DNA of 37,304 nt from Bradyrhizobium diversitatis (GTDB lineage Bacteria; Pseudomonadota; Alphaproteobacteria; Rhizobiales; Xanthobacteraceae): contig NZ_JACEGD010000051.1 of NCBI RefSeq assembly GCF_016031635.1, positions 1 through 37,304 on the forward strand, in the 5' to 3' direction. Under the pieces are notes generated by a model. The model searched no databases, was not told the origin of the DNA, and saw nothing but the letters and a program-made list of their open reading frames with translations. Every line of letters begins with the position of its first letter. The first letter of the stretch is position 1. This document shows positions 12,264 through 20,549 of this stretch, in pieces. The position numbers and the translations under genes were made by a program.

Positions 12264-12436
12264 ATGGTCGCTCCCTGAACCCGCGGGCGGTGACCTCATG
12301 GGCCCACCTCAGTCTTGTGGCTGGCATACCATATACCACAGGAACTGCAACCTGGATTCTTTGACTTCGAGATCTGGACTGCGCCGGAACCCGCCCGGCC
12401 TTCGACAAGTCAGTGAGCCGGGCTCCGGAAGTGAAA

Positions 12437-12467
12437 CCGCCGAAGACCGGGTTTCGATCTTCGGCGG
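12437..12467 (-). terminator. Probable intrinsic terminator after mdh
   Basis: On the minus strand a perfect 10-bp stem CCGCCGAAGA / TCTTCGGCGG with an 11-base loop starts about 15 bases beyond the mdh stop and is followed by TTTCAC. The stem is strong but the T-run is short, so termination may be partial and some read-through into sucC is possible. Confidence 0.6.
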
Positions 12468-12482
12468 GGTATTGCTTGCGGC

Positions 12483-13451
12483 TTAGCGGCCGAGAAGATC
12501 GGGGGCGATCTTCTTGCAGGCATCGACCAGGCCCTGCACGGCGCCGACCGACTTGTCGAAGGCCTCGCGGTCCTTGCCGGCGAGCTCGATCTCGACGACG
12601 CGCTCGACGCCCTTGGACCCGATCACGACGGGGACGCCGACATACATGTCCTTCACGCTGTATTCGCCGTTGAGATAGGCGGCGCAGGGCAGCACACGCT
12701 TCTTGTCCTTCAGATAGCTCTCGGCCATCGCGATCGCGGACGCGGCCGGGGCATAGAAGGCCGAGCCGGTCTTGAGCAGGTTGACGATCTCGGCGCCGCC
12801 ATTGCGGGTGCGGTCGACGATCTCGTCGAGGCGCGCCTGCGAGGTCCAGCCCATCTTGACGAGATCGGGCAGCGGGATGCCGGCGACGGTGGAGTACTTC
12901 ACCAGCGGCACCATGGTGTCGCCATGGCCGCCGAGCACGAAGGCGGTGACGTCCTCGACCGAGACGTTGAACTCGTCCGCCAGGAAGTAGCGGAAGCGGG
13001 CCGAATCCAGCACGCCGGCCATGCCGACGACCTTCTTGTGCGGCAGGCCCGAGGCCTTCTGCAGCGCCCAGACCATGGCGTCGAGCGGGTTGGTGATGCA
13101 GATGACGAAGGCGTCGGGCGCGTACTTCTTGATGCCGGCGCCGACCTGCTCCATGACCTTGAGGTTGATGGAGAGGAGGTCGTCGCGGCTCATGCCCGGC
13201 TTGCGCGGCACGCCGGCGGTCACGATGCAGACCTTGGCGTTGTCGAGCGCCTCGTAGGAGTTCGCGCCGCTGTAGTGTGCGTCGAAGCCGTCGACCGGCG
13301 AAGACTGCGCGATGTCGAGCGCCTTGCCCTGCGGCACGCCCTCGGCGATGTCGAACATCACCACGTCGCCCAGCTCTTTCAGGCCGATGAGATGAGCCAG
13401 CGTTCCGCCGATCTGACCGGAGCCAATCAAAGCAATCTTGTCGCGCGCCAT
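12483..13451 (-). CDS. mdh: Malate dehydrogenase (NAD+)
   Basis: This 322-residue malate dehydrogenase of the LDH-like class interconverts malate and oxaloacetate. The NAD motif is GSGQIG (residues 10-15), and Asp34 in VVMFDIAEG binds the adenosine ribose. The active-site loop is TAGVPRKPGMSRDDLL with Arg83 and Arg89. The catalytic pair is Asp149/Arg152 and His176 in VLGGHGDTMVPL. I chose the ATG giving MARDKIALIGSGQIGG; an in-frame extension upstream is not family-like. It follows zapE after a 327-bp gap and precedes sucC, the common alphaproteobacterial order. A hairpin follows the stop codon. Confidence 0.96.
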   Translation of the reverse strand: MARDKIALIGSGQIGGTLAHLIGLKELGDVVMFDIAEGVPQGKALDIAQSSPVDGFDAHYSGANSYEALDNAKVCIVTAGVPRKPGMSRDDLLSINLKVMEQVGAGIKKYAPDAFVICITNPLDAMVWALQKASGLPHKKVVGMAGVLDSARFRYFLADEFNVSVEDVTAFVLGGHGDTMVPLVKYSTVAGIPLPDLVKMGWTSQARLDEIVDRTRNGGAEIVNLLKTGSAFYAPAASAIAMAESYLKDKKRVLPCAAYLNGEYSVKDMYVGVPVVIGSKGVERVVEIELAGKDREAFDKSVGAVQGLVDACKKIAPDLLGR

Positions 13452-13581
13452 GTGAACCTGTCCTTTAGACACGTAAGGAGGGGAAAACTGAGACGGGTGG
13501 TTATCCCTTTCGCCTCCCCCGTTCAAGTCGCCCAATGCCCAATTGTCGGGCTTGGCGAGATTCCGGCCAACACACCGAAGC

Positions 13582-13764
13582 TGTCATTCCGGGGCGCGAC
13601 GAAGTCGCGAGCCCGGAATCCATAACCACGCCCGCGCTTGCGGCTTGCCGCATTCGCGGCAAATTGAAGATGGCGCACCCCTTACCCTTTGCGCGAATGG
13701 CCCAGGGGCCAAGCGCGCCGGGAGTATGGATTCCGGGCTTGCGCTCCGCGCGCCCCGGAACGAC
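13582..13764. repeat. Paired palindromic intergenic repeat, family B copy 1
   Basis: The left arm TGTCATTCCGGGGCGCG and right arm CGCGCCCCGGAACGAC are inverted copies. Each arm encloses a smaller inverted element (GCGACGAAGTCGC and GCGCTCCGCGCGC), and the internal words CCGGAATCCATA / TATGGATTCCGG are inverted too. Related copies are at 22388-22492 and 30642-30772. It fills most of the 327 bp between mdh and zapE; apart from it I see nothing there beyond the likely mdh leader. Confidence 0.8.
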
Positions 13765-13778
13765 GGCGGGGATAGGAC

Positions 13779-14966
13779 TTAAGTCTCTACCAGGCCCTTG
13801 GTCGACCCGCTGGCGGTGGAATCCTTGCGGCCGTGAGCCAGCGCCAGATAGGATTCCGAGCTCATCTCGATCAGACGCGAGGCGGTCCGCTTGAATTCCA
13901 TGGCCTCAACGCCCTCATGGGCGAGATACAGCGAGATCGGGTTGGCGTCGGCCGAGGCCATCAGCTTCACCGCATTGTCATAGAGCGTGTCGATCAGCGT
14001 GATGAAACGCTTGGCGGCGTTGCGCTGGGAGACGTCCATCACTGGAATATGGTCGACCAGGATGGTGTGGTAGTCGTGCGCCAGCCTGAGGTAATCCGAT
14101 GCGCCGAGCGGCTTCTCGCAGAGATCGGCGAAGGTGAACCGCGCCACGCCGTGGGCCGAGCACGGCACGTGCAAGGTACGGCCCTTGATGGTGATGTCGC
14201 GCGACTTGCATTTGGCGTTGCCGGTCATCTTGGCCCAGGCGTGGTCGAGCGCGGCGTCGGCATCGCCGTCGGCCGGCGTCAGCCACATCGGCACGCCTTG
14301 GAGTTTCTCCAGCCGGAAGTCGGTGCGCGCATCGAGCCGCGCGACGTCCATGTGGTCGGTGATCTGCTTGATGAAGGGCAGGAACAGCGAGCGGTTCAGG
14401 CCGCCCTTGTAGAGATCGTCGGGCGCGACGTTCGAGGTCGCGACCACGACGGTGCCGAGCTCGAACAATTTCGCGAACAGGCGCCCCAGGATCATCGCGT
14501 CCGCGATGTCGGTGACGTGGAATTCGTCGAAGCAGAGCAGCCAGCTCTCCTCGAAGATCGCGTTCGCGGTCAGCGCGATGACGTCGGCGTCGGCGATCTC
14601 GCCGCGCGCGATGCTCTGGCGGTAGTCGTAGATGCGCTCATGCACGTCGGCCATGAATTCGTGGAAATGCGCGCGGCGCTTATGCTCGACATCGGAGTGC
14701 TGGAAGAACATATCCATCAGCATGGTCTTGCCGCGGCCGACCTCGCCATGGATGTAGAGCCCGCGCGGCACATCGTCCCTGTCACCACCGCCGAACAGGC
14801 GGCTGAGCAGGCCCTGCTTGCGCTTGGGGCTGTAATTCGCAAGCCGCAGGTCCAACGCCGCATAGGCCTCGGCGACCTCGGCCTGCGCAGCGTCCGGTTC
14901 GATCGCGCCGGCGGCGATCTGGGCCTGATAGGCTTCGCTGAAGGGGGAACTGGGGGTCGAGAGCAT
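13779..14966 (-). CDS. zapE: Cell division protein ZapE / AFG1-like P-loop ATPase
   Basis: This 395-residue ATPase belongs to the family of E. coli ZapE, which associates with the FtsZ ring, and of mitochondrial AFG1/LACE1. Walker A is GEVGRGKT (residues 74-81) within GLYIHGEVGRGKTMLMDMFF. Walker B is LLCFDEFHVTDIADAMILGRLF. The arginine/sensor region includes VVATSNVAPDDLYKGGLNRSLFLPFI, a strong family signature. Length is typical. It is the first gene on the minus strand of this block, upstream of mdh as in many alphaproteobacteria. The link to FtsZ is known for E. coli only and is transferred by homology. Confidence 0.92.
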   Translation of the reverse strand: MLSTPSSPFSEAYQAQIAAGAIEPDAAQAEVAEAYAALDLRLANYSPKRKQGLLSRLFGGGDRDDVPRGLYIHGEVGRGKTMLMDMFFQHSDVEHKRRAHFHEFMADVHERIYDYRQSIARGEIADADVIALTANAIFEESWLLCFDEFHVTDIADAMILGRLFAKLFELGTVVVATSNVAPDDLYKGGLNRSLFLPFIKQITDHMDVARLDARTDFRLEKLQGVPMWLTPADGDADAALDHAWAKMTGNAKCKSRDITIKGRTLHVPCSAHGVARFTFADLCEKPLGASDYLRLAHDYHTILVDHIPVMDVSQRNAAKRFITLIDTLYDNAVKLMASADANPISLYLAHEGVEAMEFKRTASRLIEMSSESYLALAHGRKDSTASGSTKGLVET

Positions 14967-15098
14967 GGCCCTTTACCGCCAGAGACCGGCGGAAATTGCA
15001 ACCGCGTATTGTCGCAACGGCTTATGCGCGCCCTTCTCCGGCAGAAACCCCCATATGGGCGCGGGTCCCGTCGTCCAAATGGAACTTGCAGCGCTCCG

Positions 15099-15117
15099 AG
15101 GTAGAATATACCTATTC
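15099..15117 (+). promoter_or_regulatory. Candidate vapBC operator
   Basis: Two overlapping inverted repeats lie 20-40 bases before vapB: AGGTA-gaata-TACCT (15099-15113) and GAATA-tacc-TATTC (15104-15117). The second overlaps a TATACC that could be a -10 element. VapB antitoxins usually bind such palindromes for autoregulation. Motif positions are seen; function is inferred. Confidence 0.45.
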
Positions 15118-15137
15118 AGGAACCAAGGAGCCGCGAT

Positions 15138-15392
15138 ATGGCGCTGAGCATCAAGGACCCCGAAACTGAGCAGTTGGCGCGGAGTCTGGCGCAATTGACT
15201 GGCGAGAACATCACGACCGCGACGAGGCGCGCCATCGAGGAGCGATTGCGCCGGCTCAATGCTCAAACGAGCAAGGACGCGCTGCTCGAAGATCTGGCCG
15301 AAATCAGGCGGCGCTGGAGCGAAATGCGCGTCGTGGACGACCGCACGCCGGAGGAAATTCTCGGATATGACGAGCATGGATTGCCACGCTGA
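15138..15392 (+). CDS. vapB: VapB-type antitoxin (PSK-like transcription factor)
   Basis: This 84-residue protein begins MALSIKDPETEQLARSLAQLTGENITTATRRAIEERLRRLN, which is the ribbon-helix-helix-like N-terminus of the Rv0623/PSK-type VapB family. The C-terminal part (LLEDLAEIRRRWSEMRVVDDRTPEEILGYDEHGLPR) is the usual toxin-wrapping tail ending in DEHGLP. An AAGGAG site lies seven bases before the ATG. The stop codon overlaps the vapC start (TGATG), so the pair is translationally coupled. It should neutralise VapC and repress its own promoter. Confidence 0.92.
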   Translation: MALSIKDPETEQLARSLAQLTGENITTATRRAIEERLRRLNAQTSKDALLEDLAEIRRRWSEMRVVDDRTPEEILGYDEHGLPR

Positions 15393-15904
15393 TGGTGATC
15401 GATACGTCGGCGATCGTGGCAATCGCTCTGAACGAAGCCGACGCAGGCGATATTGAACGCTTGATTGTAGACGATCCGATCCGTTTGATCTCTGCAGCGA
15501 CTGTGATTGAAGCGACGATGGTGATCGAGACGCGGCTTGGGGAAGCAGGCGGGCGTGAGTTCGATCTCTGGCTCGTCAAGATGGGCGCGGAGATCGTTGC
15601 CGTCGATGCCGCGCAAGCCGATGCAGCGCGGCGGGCCTGGCGGCGCTACGGAAAGGGACGACACGCCGCGTCGCTCAACTACGGTGATTGCTTCTCTTAT
15701 GCGCTGGCTATGACCCGCGGCGAACCCTTGCTGTTCAAAGGTGAGGACTTCGCAAAGACCGGCATCAGGCGAGCAGGCGCGGCGCTGCCGCGGCAATGCC
15801 ACCGAGTTGGGCCTACTCACATAGCTCGTAGGCGTCCTCGACCACATACGGTCCGCCGCCCGTCGATGCGCGCGACGAGAACAGCACGAAGCGCTCCGCC
15901 ATGA
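15392..15904 (+). CDS. vapC: VapC-type PIN-domain ribonuclease toxin with C-terminal run-on
   Basis: This PIN-domain endoribonuclease has the acidic active-site set intact: Asp4 (VIDTSA), Glu40 (ATVIEATMVIE), Asp99 (LNYGDCFSYALA) and Asp119 (LLFKGEDFAKT). VapC proteins normally end soon after the LLFKGxDF motif, at about 125-135 residues. Here the frame continues to 170 residues with an Arg/Pro-rich tail (RRRPRPHTVRRPSMRATRTARSAPP) that overlaps the opposing thpR by 92 bp. The tail looks like out-of-frame translation of thpR sequence, so a natural stop was probably lost by a small insertion or deletion after about residue 128. One frame over, a TAG occurs at 15821-15823. Activity of the extended toxin is uncertain. 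Confidence 0.88.
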   Translation: MVIDTSAIVAIALNEADAGDIERLIVDDPIRLISAATVIEATMVIETRLGEAGGREFDLWLVKMGAEIVAVDAAQADAARRAWRRYGKGRHAASLNYGDCFSYALAMTRGEPLLFKGEDFAKTGIRRAGAALPRQCHRVGPTHIARRRPRPHTVRRPSMRATRTARSAPP

Positions 15905-16349
15905 ACGCCTTGCTTGGAAAATAGCCGCGCAGCGACAGATAGTCGGCGACGTCGCGGTCGGAGGCATCGTGCAGGCGGGCCAGCGTGACGTGCGGGATGA
16001 ACTTGCGTCCCTCCGGATCGAGGCCGATCCGCTGCATCATGCGTTCGAGCTCGGCCTGCAATTCCATCAGCGGCTTGCTCGGCGCGATGGTGGCGACCAC
16101 CGCGCGCGGCTTGCGGCCGCCGAAGCTCGTGAGCCCCTGCACCTTCACCTCGAACGGCTTGCGGTCGACGCGAAACAGCAAGGAGGCGATCTCGTTGGCG
16201 GAGGCGCCGTCGATATCGCCGATGAAGCGCAAGGTGACGTGATAATTTTCGGGATCGATCCAGCGGGCGCCGGGGAGGCCGCCCCTCAAGTTGGAAAGCG
16301 ACTGGCCGATCTCGGCCGGAATTTCCAGACCCGTGAACAAACGCGGCAT
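15813..16349 (-). CDS. thpR: RNA 2',3'-cyclic phosphodiesterase (2'-5' RNA ligase family)
   Basis: This 178-residue 2H phosphoesterase has both catalytic HxT motifs: His37-Thr39 in ENYHVTLRFIGDID and His120-Thr122 in FIPHVTLARLHD. The family hydrolyses RNA 2',3'-cyclic phosphates and can ligate tRNA halves in reverse. The start MPRLFTGLEIP is the family start; an in-frame extension 18 residues upstream is not. Length is normal. Its 3' end overlaps the tail of vapC on the other strand. The final residues are YELCE. Confidence 0.92.
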   Translation of the reverse strand: MPRLFTGLEIPAEIGQSLSNLRGGLPGARWIDPENYHVTLRFIGDIDGASANEIASLLFRVDRKPFEVKVQGLTSFGGRKPRAVVATIAPSKPLMELQAELERMMQRIGLDPEGRKFIPHVTLARLHDASDRDVADYLSLRGYFPSKAFMAERFVLFSSRASTGGGPYVVEDAYELCE

Positions 16350-16489
16350 CGTTTCGCACTCCCGATGCTTGGGCACAGCCCTCAAGGCAAGGACCATATC
16401 CAAATTAGAGCCGGCGACGAATCACCGGTACCCTGATTCCTATCGCAGTTGTGTGACTCTGCGAAGCATCGCTCGCCTCACTCCGGTAA

Positions 16490-16508
16490 AACCCTGGGAA
16501 TTAGGGTT
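16490..16508 (-). terminator. Possible weak terminator after tesA
   Basis: The inverted repeat AACCCT / AGGGTT (6 bp, 7-base loop) lies 15 bases past the tesA stop on the minus strand and is followed by TTACC. It is short and lacks a real T-run, so it is tentative. Confidence 0.3.
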
Positions 16509-16523
16509 AGCGCTGCCTGCTTT

Positions 16524-17159
16524 TCAACGCCGCTGCTCAGCGATCGTGCCAAGAAATGCCTCCACGGTGGGCATGATGTTGCCGACGATGATGTCGACGC
16601 CTTCAGCCGTCGGATGAATGCCGTCGGCCTGATTGAGCTTGGCGTCGGCGGCAACGCCTTCGAGAAAGAACGGATAGAGCGGCACGTCGAATTTTTTCGC
16701 CAGATCCGGATAAATCGAATTGAAGCGCGCGGCATAGTCGGCGCCGTAATTCGGCGGCGCCAGCATGCCGCAGAGCATCACCGCGATGTTGCGCGCCTTG
16801 AGCCGCTGGATGATGTCGGTCAGCGCGGCGCGCGTCAGGTCGGGATCGATGCCGCGCAACGCATCGTTGGCGCCGAGCTCGACGATGACGCCATCGGTTC
16901 CGTCAGGCACCGACCAGTCGAGCCGGTCGCGACCGCCGGAGGAGGTGTCGCCGGACACCCCGGCATTGATCATGTCGACGTCTATACCCTTGGCCTGCAA
17001 CGATTTTTTGAGCTTCTGGGGGAACGCCTCCTGGGCCGGGAGGCCCAGACCGGCGCTGAGGGAATCGCCGAGAACGACGAGCCTGATCGGCTTTGCGGCT
17101 TCCGCCCAGGCGGGGGGCGCGATCGTCATCAAAGCGAACATCAACACGGCTATGTGCAT
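16524..17159 (-). CDS. tesA: Periplasmic SGNH-family esterase/lysophospholipase (TesA-like arylesterase)
   Basis: This 211-residue secreted hydrolase has a signal peptide of about 19 residues (hydrophobic MHIAVLMFALMTIAPPAWA, then EAAKP). All four SGNH blocks are present: GDSLSAGLG (Ser33), GVSGDTSSGG, LGANDALRG and DGIHP with the catalytic Asp/His. The family includes E. coli TesA, which cleaves thioesters, esters and lysophospholipids. The start is uncertain: the frame is open upstream and an ATG at 17214-17216 would add 19 residues including two arginines, but it would overlap the divergent ABC gene start. I chose 17159, which leaves a 55-bp divergent intergenic region. The neighbouring ybbA/ybbP-like pair mirrors the E. 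coli arrangement. Confidence 0.88.
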   Translation of the reverse strand: MHIAVLMFALMTIAPPAWAEAAKPIRLVVLGDSLSAGLGLPAQEAFPQKLKKSLQAKGIDVDMINAGVSGDTSSGGRDRLDWSVPDGTDGVIVELGANDALRGIDPDLTRAALTDIIQRLKARNIAVMLCGMLAPPNYGADYAARFNSIYPDLAKKFDVPLYPFFLEGVAADAKLNQADGIHPTAEGVDIIVGNIMPTVEAFLGTIAEQRR

Positions 17160-17214
17160 GAACAATCCGTAACGCCCCTCGACCGCGCTATCGAAGTTGC
17201 CATATGACCGGACC

Positions 17215-17937
17215 ATGGACACTCGCATCGACCCCTCTTCGCTCGCCGCTACCGCCGCGGACACCATCGCCATCTCCAACGTCAATCTCTCATTAGGCAC
17301 GGGCGCGGCACGCGTTCACATCCTCAAGGATATCAGCCTGCGGGTCGCCTCGGGCGAGACGATCGGCCTGATCGGCCCGTCAGGCTCGGGCAAATCCACG
17401 CTGCTGATGGTGATGGCGGGGCTGGAGCGTCCTGATAGCGGAGAGGTGGTGGTGTCAGGCACGCCTTTCAATGCCCTCGACGAGGACGCGCTGGCCCGCT
17501 TCCGCGGCCGCCAGGTCGGCATCGTCTTCCAGTCCTTCCACCTGATTCCGACCATGACGGCGCTGGAGAACGTCGCCGTGCCGCTCGAGCTTGCCGGCAA
17601 TCCCGATGCCGCGCGGCGCGCGGCGCAGGAGCTGCAATCGGTCGGGCTCGGCGACCGCCTGCATCACTATCCGACGCAGCTCTCCGGCGGCGAACAGCAG
17701 CGCGTTGCGCTCGCGCGCGCGCTGGCGCCCGATCCCGCGATCCTCGTCGCCGACGAGCCGACCGGCAATCTCGACGAGACAACCGGAAAACAGATCGTCG
17801 ATCTCCTATTCAGCAAGCACGCCGAGCGCGGCATGACCTTGGTGCTGGTCACGCACGATTCCTCGCTCGCGCATCGCTGCGATCGCGTCATCCGCCTGCG
17901 CTCGGGGCGCATCGACACGCAGTCTGCGCCGGCATGA
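17215..17937 (+). CDS. ybbA: ABC transporter ATP-binding protein, YbbA/LolD-like
   Basis: This 240-residue ATPase of the MacB/LolD/FtsE class has Walker A GPSGSGKST (54-62), the Q-loop in GIVFQSFHLIPTMTALENV, signature LSGGEQQRVALARAL, Walker B ILVADEPTGNLD and the H-loop in LVLVTHDSSLA. The ATG at 17215 gives MDTRIDPSSLAAT. It overlaps the permease gene by four bases (ATGA), so the two are translated together. Adjacency to tesA and to an 850-residue double-FtsX permease matches E. coli ybbA-ybbP, a mechanotransmission-type ABC system of unclear substrate rather than LolD, whose partner permeases are smaller. Confidence 0.9.
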   Translation: MDTRIDPSSLAATAADTIAISNVNLSLGTGAARVHILKDISLRVASGETIGLIGPSGSGKSTLLMVMAGLERPDSGEVVVSGTPFNALDEDALARFRGRQVGIVFQSFHLIPTMTALENVAVPLELAGNPDAARRAAQELQSVGLGDRLHHYPTQLSGGEQQRVALARALAPDPAILVADEPTGNLDETTGKQIVDLLFSKHAERGMTLVLVTHDSSLAHRCDRVIRLRSGRIDTQSAPA

Positions 17938-20504
17938 GCGCGGCAGTCGAACCATTCGCGAGGCCGGGCGGCGTCGCGCTGTCGCTGCGCTACGCCTTAC
18001 GCGAATTGCGCGGGGGCCTGCGCGGCTTCTATGTCTTCATCGCCTGCATCGCGCTCGGCGTGATGGCGATCGCCGGCGTCGGCTCGGTGTCCGCGAGCCT
18101 CTCCGACGGCCTCGCGCGCGAAGGCCGCACGCTGCTCGGCGGCGACGTCTCCTTCGTATTGTTCCAGCGCGAGGCCAAGCCCGAAGAGGTCGCCTTCCTG
18201 CGCTCGCGCGGCACGCTGTCGACGGCGGCGACCTTGCGCGGCATGGCGCGCACGACCGACGGCAAGCTGGCGCTGGTCGAGATGAAGGCGGTCGACGACA
18301 CCTATCCGTTGCTGGGCCAGCTGACGCTGACACCGCCCCTGCCGATGTCCGACCTGCTCGCGGAGCGTGACGGCGCGTTCGGCGCCGCCGCCGATCCGAC
18401 GCTGCTGGCGCGGCTCTCGCTGAGGACCGGCGACCGCGTCACCATCGGCTCGGCGACCTTCCAGATCCGCTCGACGGTCGAGGCCGAGCCCGACAAGCTC
18501 GCCGGCGGCATCGGCTTCGGGCCGCGCTTCCTGATCAGCGAGGCGGCCTTGCGCGCCACCGGCCTGATCCAGCCCGGCAGCCTGGTGCGCTGGGTCTACC
18601 GGGTCAAGCTGCCCGATGCCGCGAACAGCGAGCGCGCCACCGAAGCCTTCATCGCGGGCGCCCGCAACGCCGCGCCGCAGGCCGGCTGGGAGATCCGCAG
18701 CCGCTCCAATGCCTCGCCGCAGCTCGAGCGCAACATCAGCCGCTTCACGCAGTTCCTGACCCTGGTCGGCCTCGCCGCCCTTCTCGTCGGCGGCGTCGGC
18801 GTCGCCAATGCCGTGAAGAGCCATATCGACCGCCGGCTCGAGGTGATCGCGGCCCTCAAGGCCGTCGGCGCCACCGGGCGCGACGTGTTCGGCATCTATC
18901 TTGCCCAGGTCATGCTGCTCGCTTGCATCGGCTCGGTGATCGGCCTCGTGCTCGGCGCCGCCATGCCGTTTGCGATCGTCGGCCTGTTCGGCAAGCTGCT
19001 CCCGCTGCCGGTGGTGCCGGCCGTGCATGCCGACGAGCTCGCGCTGTCCTTCGTCTACGGCCTCTTGACCGCGCTGGCCTTCGGCCTGTGGCCGCTTGGC
19101 CGCGTGCACGACGTGCCGGTCGCGGCGCTGTTCCGCGACACCATCAGCTCGGAATGGCACCGGCCGCGCCTGGGCTATCTCCTGTTCATGGGGCTCGTGA
19201 TCGCCCTGCTCATCGCGGTCGTGATCGGCCTCTCCTTCGACAAGCGCATCGCCGCGGTATTCGTCGCCTCCTCGGTCGTCGTGTTCGCCCTGCTGCGCGG
19301 CATCGCCGCCCTGCTGATGACAATCGCGCGGCGGCTGCCGCGGACGCGGCTGCCGATGCTGCGCCTGGCGATCGCCAACATCCACCGGCCCGGCGCGCTG
19401 ACGCCCTCGGTCGTGCTGTCGCTGGGGCTCGGGCTCGCCGTGCTCGTCACCATCACCCAGATCGACGGCAATCTGCGCCGGCAGTTCCTCGCAGCTCTGC
19501 CCGATCAGGCGCCATCCTTTTTCTTCATCGACATTCCGAGCGCGCAGGCCGAGCAGTTCGACCTCTATCTGCGCCAGATCGCGCCCGGCGCGAAGGTCGA
19601 GGACGTGCCGATGCTGCGCGGGCGCATCGTCGCCGCGCGCGGCGTCCGCGCCGAGGAACTCAAGCCGACCACCGATTCCGAATGGGTGCTGCAGAGCGAC
19701 CGCGGCCTGACCTACACCGGCGATCTGCCGAAAGGTTCCAAGGTGGTCGAGGGCGAATGGTGGAGCGCCGATTATTCCGGGCCGCCGCTGGTCTCGATGG
19801 AGAAGAAGATCGCCGACGGACTCGGCCTCAAGCTCGGCGACGAGATCGTGGTCAACGTGCTCGGCCGCGACATCCCGGCGAGAATCGGCAATCTGCGCAC
19901 CATCGACTGGCAAGGGCTCGGCATCAACTTCGTCCTCGTCTTCTCGCCGAACGCCTTCAAGGGTGCCCCACATACCCATATCGCAACGCTGACCGAGGCC
20001 GGCGGCAATGCCGCGGGCGACGGCAAGATCATCAAGCAGGTGGCCGACGCCTATCCGATGGTGACGAGCGTGCGCGTGCGCGAGGTGATGGAGACGGTCG
20101 GCTCGGTGGTGACCAACCTGGCGCTGGCGATCCGCGGCGCCAGTGCCGTCACCCTGATCTCGGCGATCCTGGTGCTGGGCGGGGCGCTCGCAGCCGGCCA
20201 CCGCCACCGGGTCTACGATGCGGTGATCCTGAAGACCCTGGGCGCGACGCGGCTGCGGCTGCTCGGCGCCTATGCGCTGGAGTACCTCCTGATCGGGCTT
20301 GCCACCGCGGTGTTCGGCGTGATCGCCGGCAGCATCGCGGCCTGGATGATCGTGACGCGGCTGATGACGCTCAGCTTCGTCTGGCAGGCCGGCAGCGCGG
20401 CCGGCGTGGTCGCGGCAGCGCTGGTCGTCACCGTCGGGCTCGGCCTTGCCGGCACGCTGCTGGCACTGAACAAAAAGCCCGCGACGGTGTTGCGGAATTT
20501 GTGA
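17934..20504 (+). CDS. ybbP: FtsX-like permease of a YbbP-type ABC transporter
   Basis: This 856-residue inner-membrane protein has an N-terminal membrane segment near residues 25-45 (FYVFIACIALGVMAIAGVG), a large periplasmic MacB-like region (about 50-250), and a first FtsX domain with FLTLVGLAALLVGGVGVANAVKSHIDRRLEVIAALKAVGAT. Further segments follow at about 320-460 and a second periplasmic region at about 500-720. The second FtsX domain near the C-terminus has IRGASAVTLISAILVLGGALAAGHRHRVYDAVILKTLGAT. The two repeated K(A/T)(V/L)GAT motifs mark the FtsX folds. The final motif LLALNKKPATVLRNL is typical of YbbP-like permeases. It probably works with the preceding ATPase on an envelope lipid or lipoprotein; the substrate is unknown. 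Confidence 0.9.
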   Translation: MSAAVEPFARPGGVALSLRYALRELRGGLRGFYVFIACIALGVMAIAGVGSVSASLSDGLAREGRTLLGGDVSFVLFQREAKPEEVAFLRSRGTLSTAATLRGMARTTDGKLALVEMKAVDDTYPLLGQLTLTPPLPMSDLLAERDGAFGAAADPTLLARLSLRTGDRVTIGSATFQIRSTVEAEPDKLAGGIGFGPRFLISEAALRATGLIQPGSLVRWVYRVKLPDAANSERATEAFIAGARNAAPQAGWEIRSRSNASPQLERNISRFTQFLTLVGLAALLVGGVGVANAVKSHIDRRLEVIAALKAVGATGRDVFGIYLAQVMLLACIGSVIGLVLGAAMPFAIVGLFGKLLPLPVVPAVHADELALSFVYGLLTALAFGLWPLGRVHDVPVAALFRDTISSEWHRPRLGYLLFMGLVIALLIAVVIGLSFDKRIAAVFVASSVVVFALLRGIAALLMTIARRLPRTRLPMLRLAIANIHRPGALTPSVVLSLGLGLAVLVTITQIDGNLRRQFLAALPDQAPSFFFIDIPSAQAEQFDLYLRQIAPGAKVEDVPMLRGRIVAARGVRAEELKPTTDSEWVLQSDRGLTYTGDLPKGSKVVEGEWWSADYSGPPLVSMEKKIADGLGLKLGDEIVVNVLGRDIPARIGNLRTIDWQGLGINFVLVFSPNAFKGAPHTHIATLTEAGGNAAGDGKIIKQVADAYPMVTSVRVREVMETVGSVVTNLALAIRGASAVTLISAILVLGGALAAGHRHRVYDAVILKTLGATRLRLLGAYALEYLLIGLATAVFGVIAGSIAAWMIVTRLMTLSFVWQAGSAAGVVAAALVVTVGLGLAGTLLALNKKPATVLRNL

Positions 20505-20533
20505 CAAAATGTAGCGGGTCGCCACACGGGAGC

Positions 20534-20549
20534 GGAATCGCACGATTCC
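20534..20549. promoter_or_regulatory. Palindrome upstream of the Bax inhibitor-1 family gene
   Basis: A perfect 7-bp inverted repeat GGAATCG-ca-CGATTCC lies 30 bases after the ybbP stop and 225 bases before the next start. It could be a protein-binding site or a small hairpin. There is no T-run, so it is not a terminator by itself. The rest of the 269-bp gap shows nothing else I can name. Confidence 0.3.
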
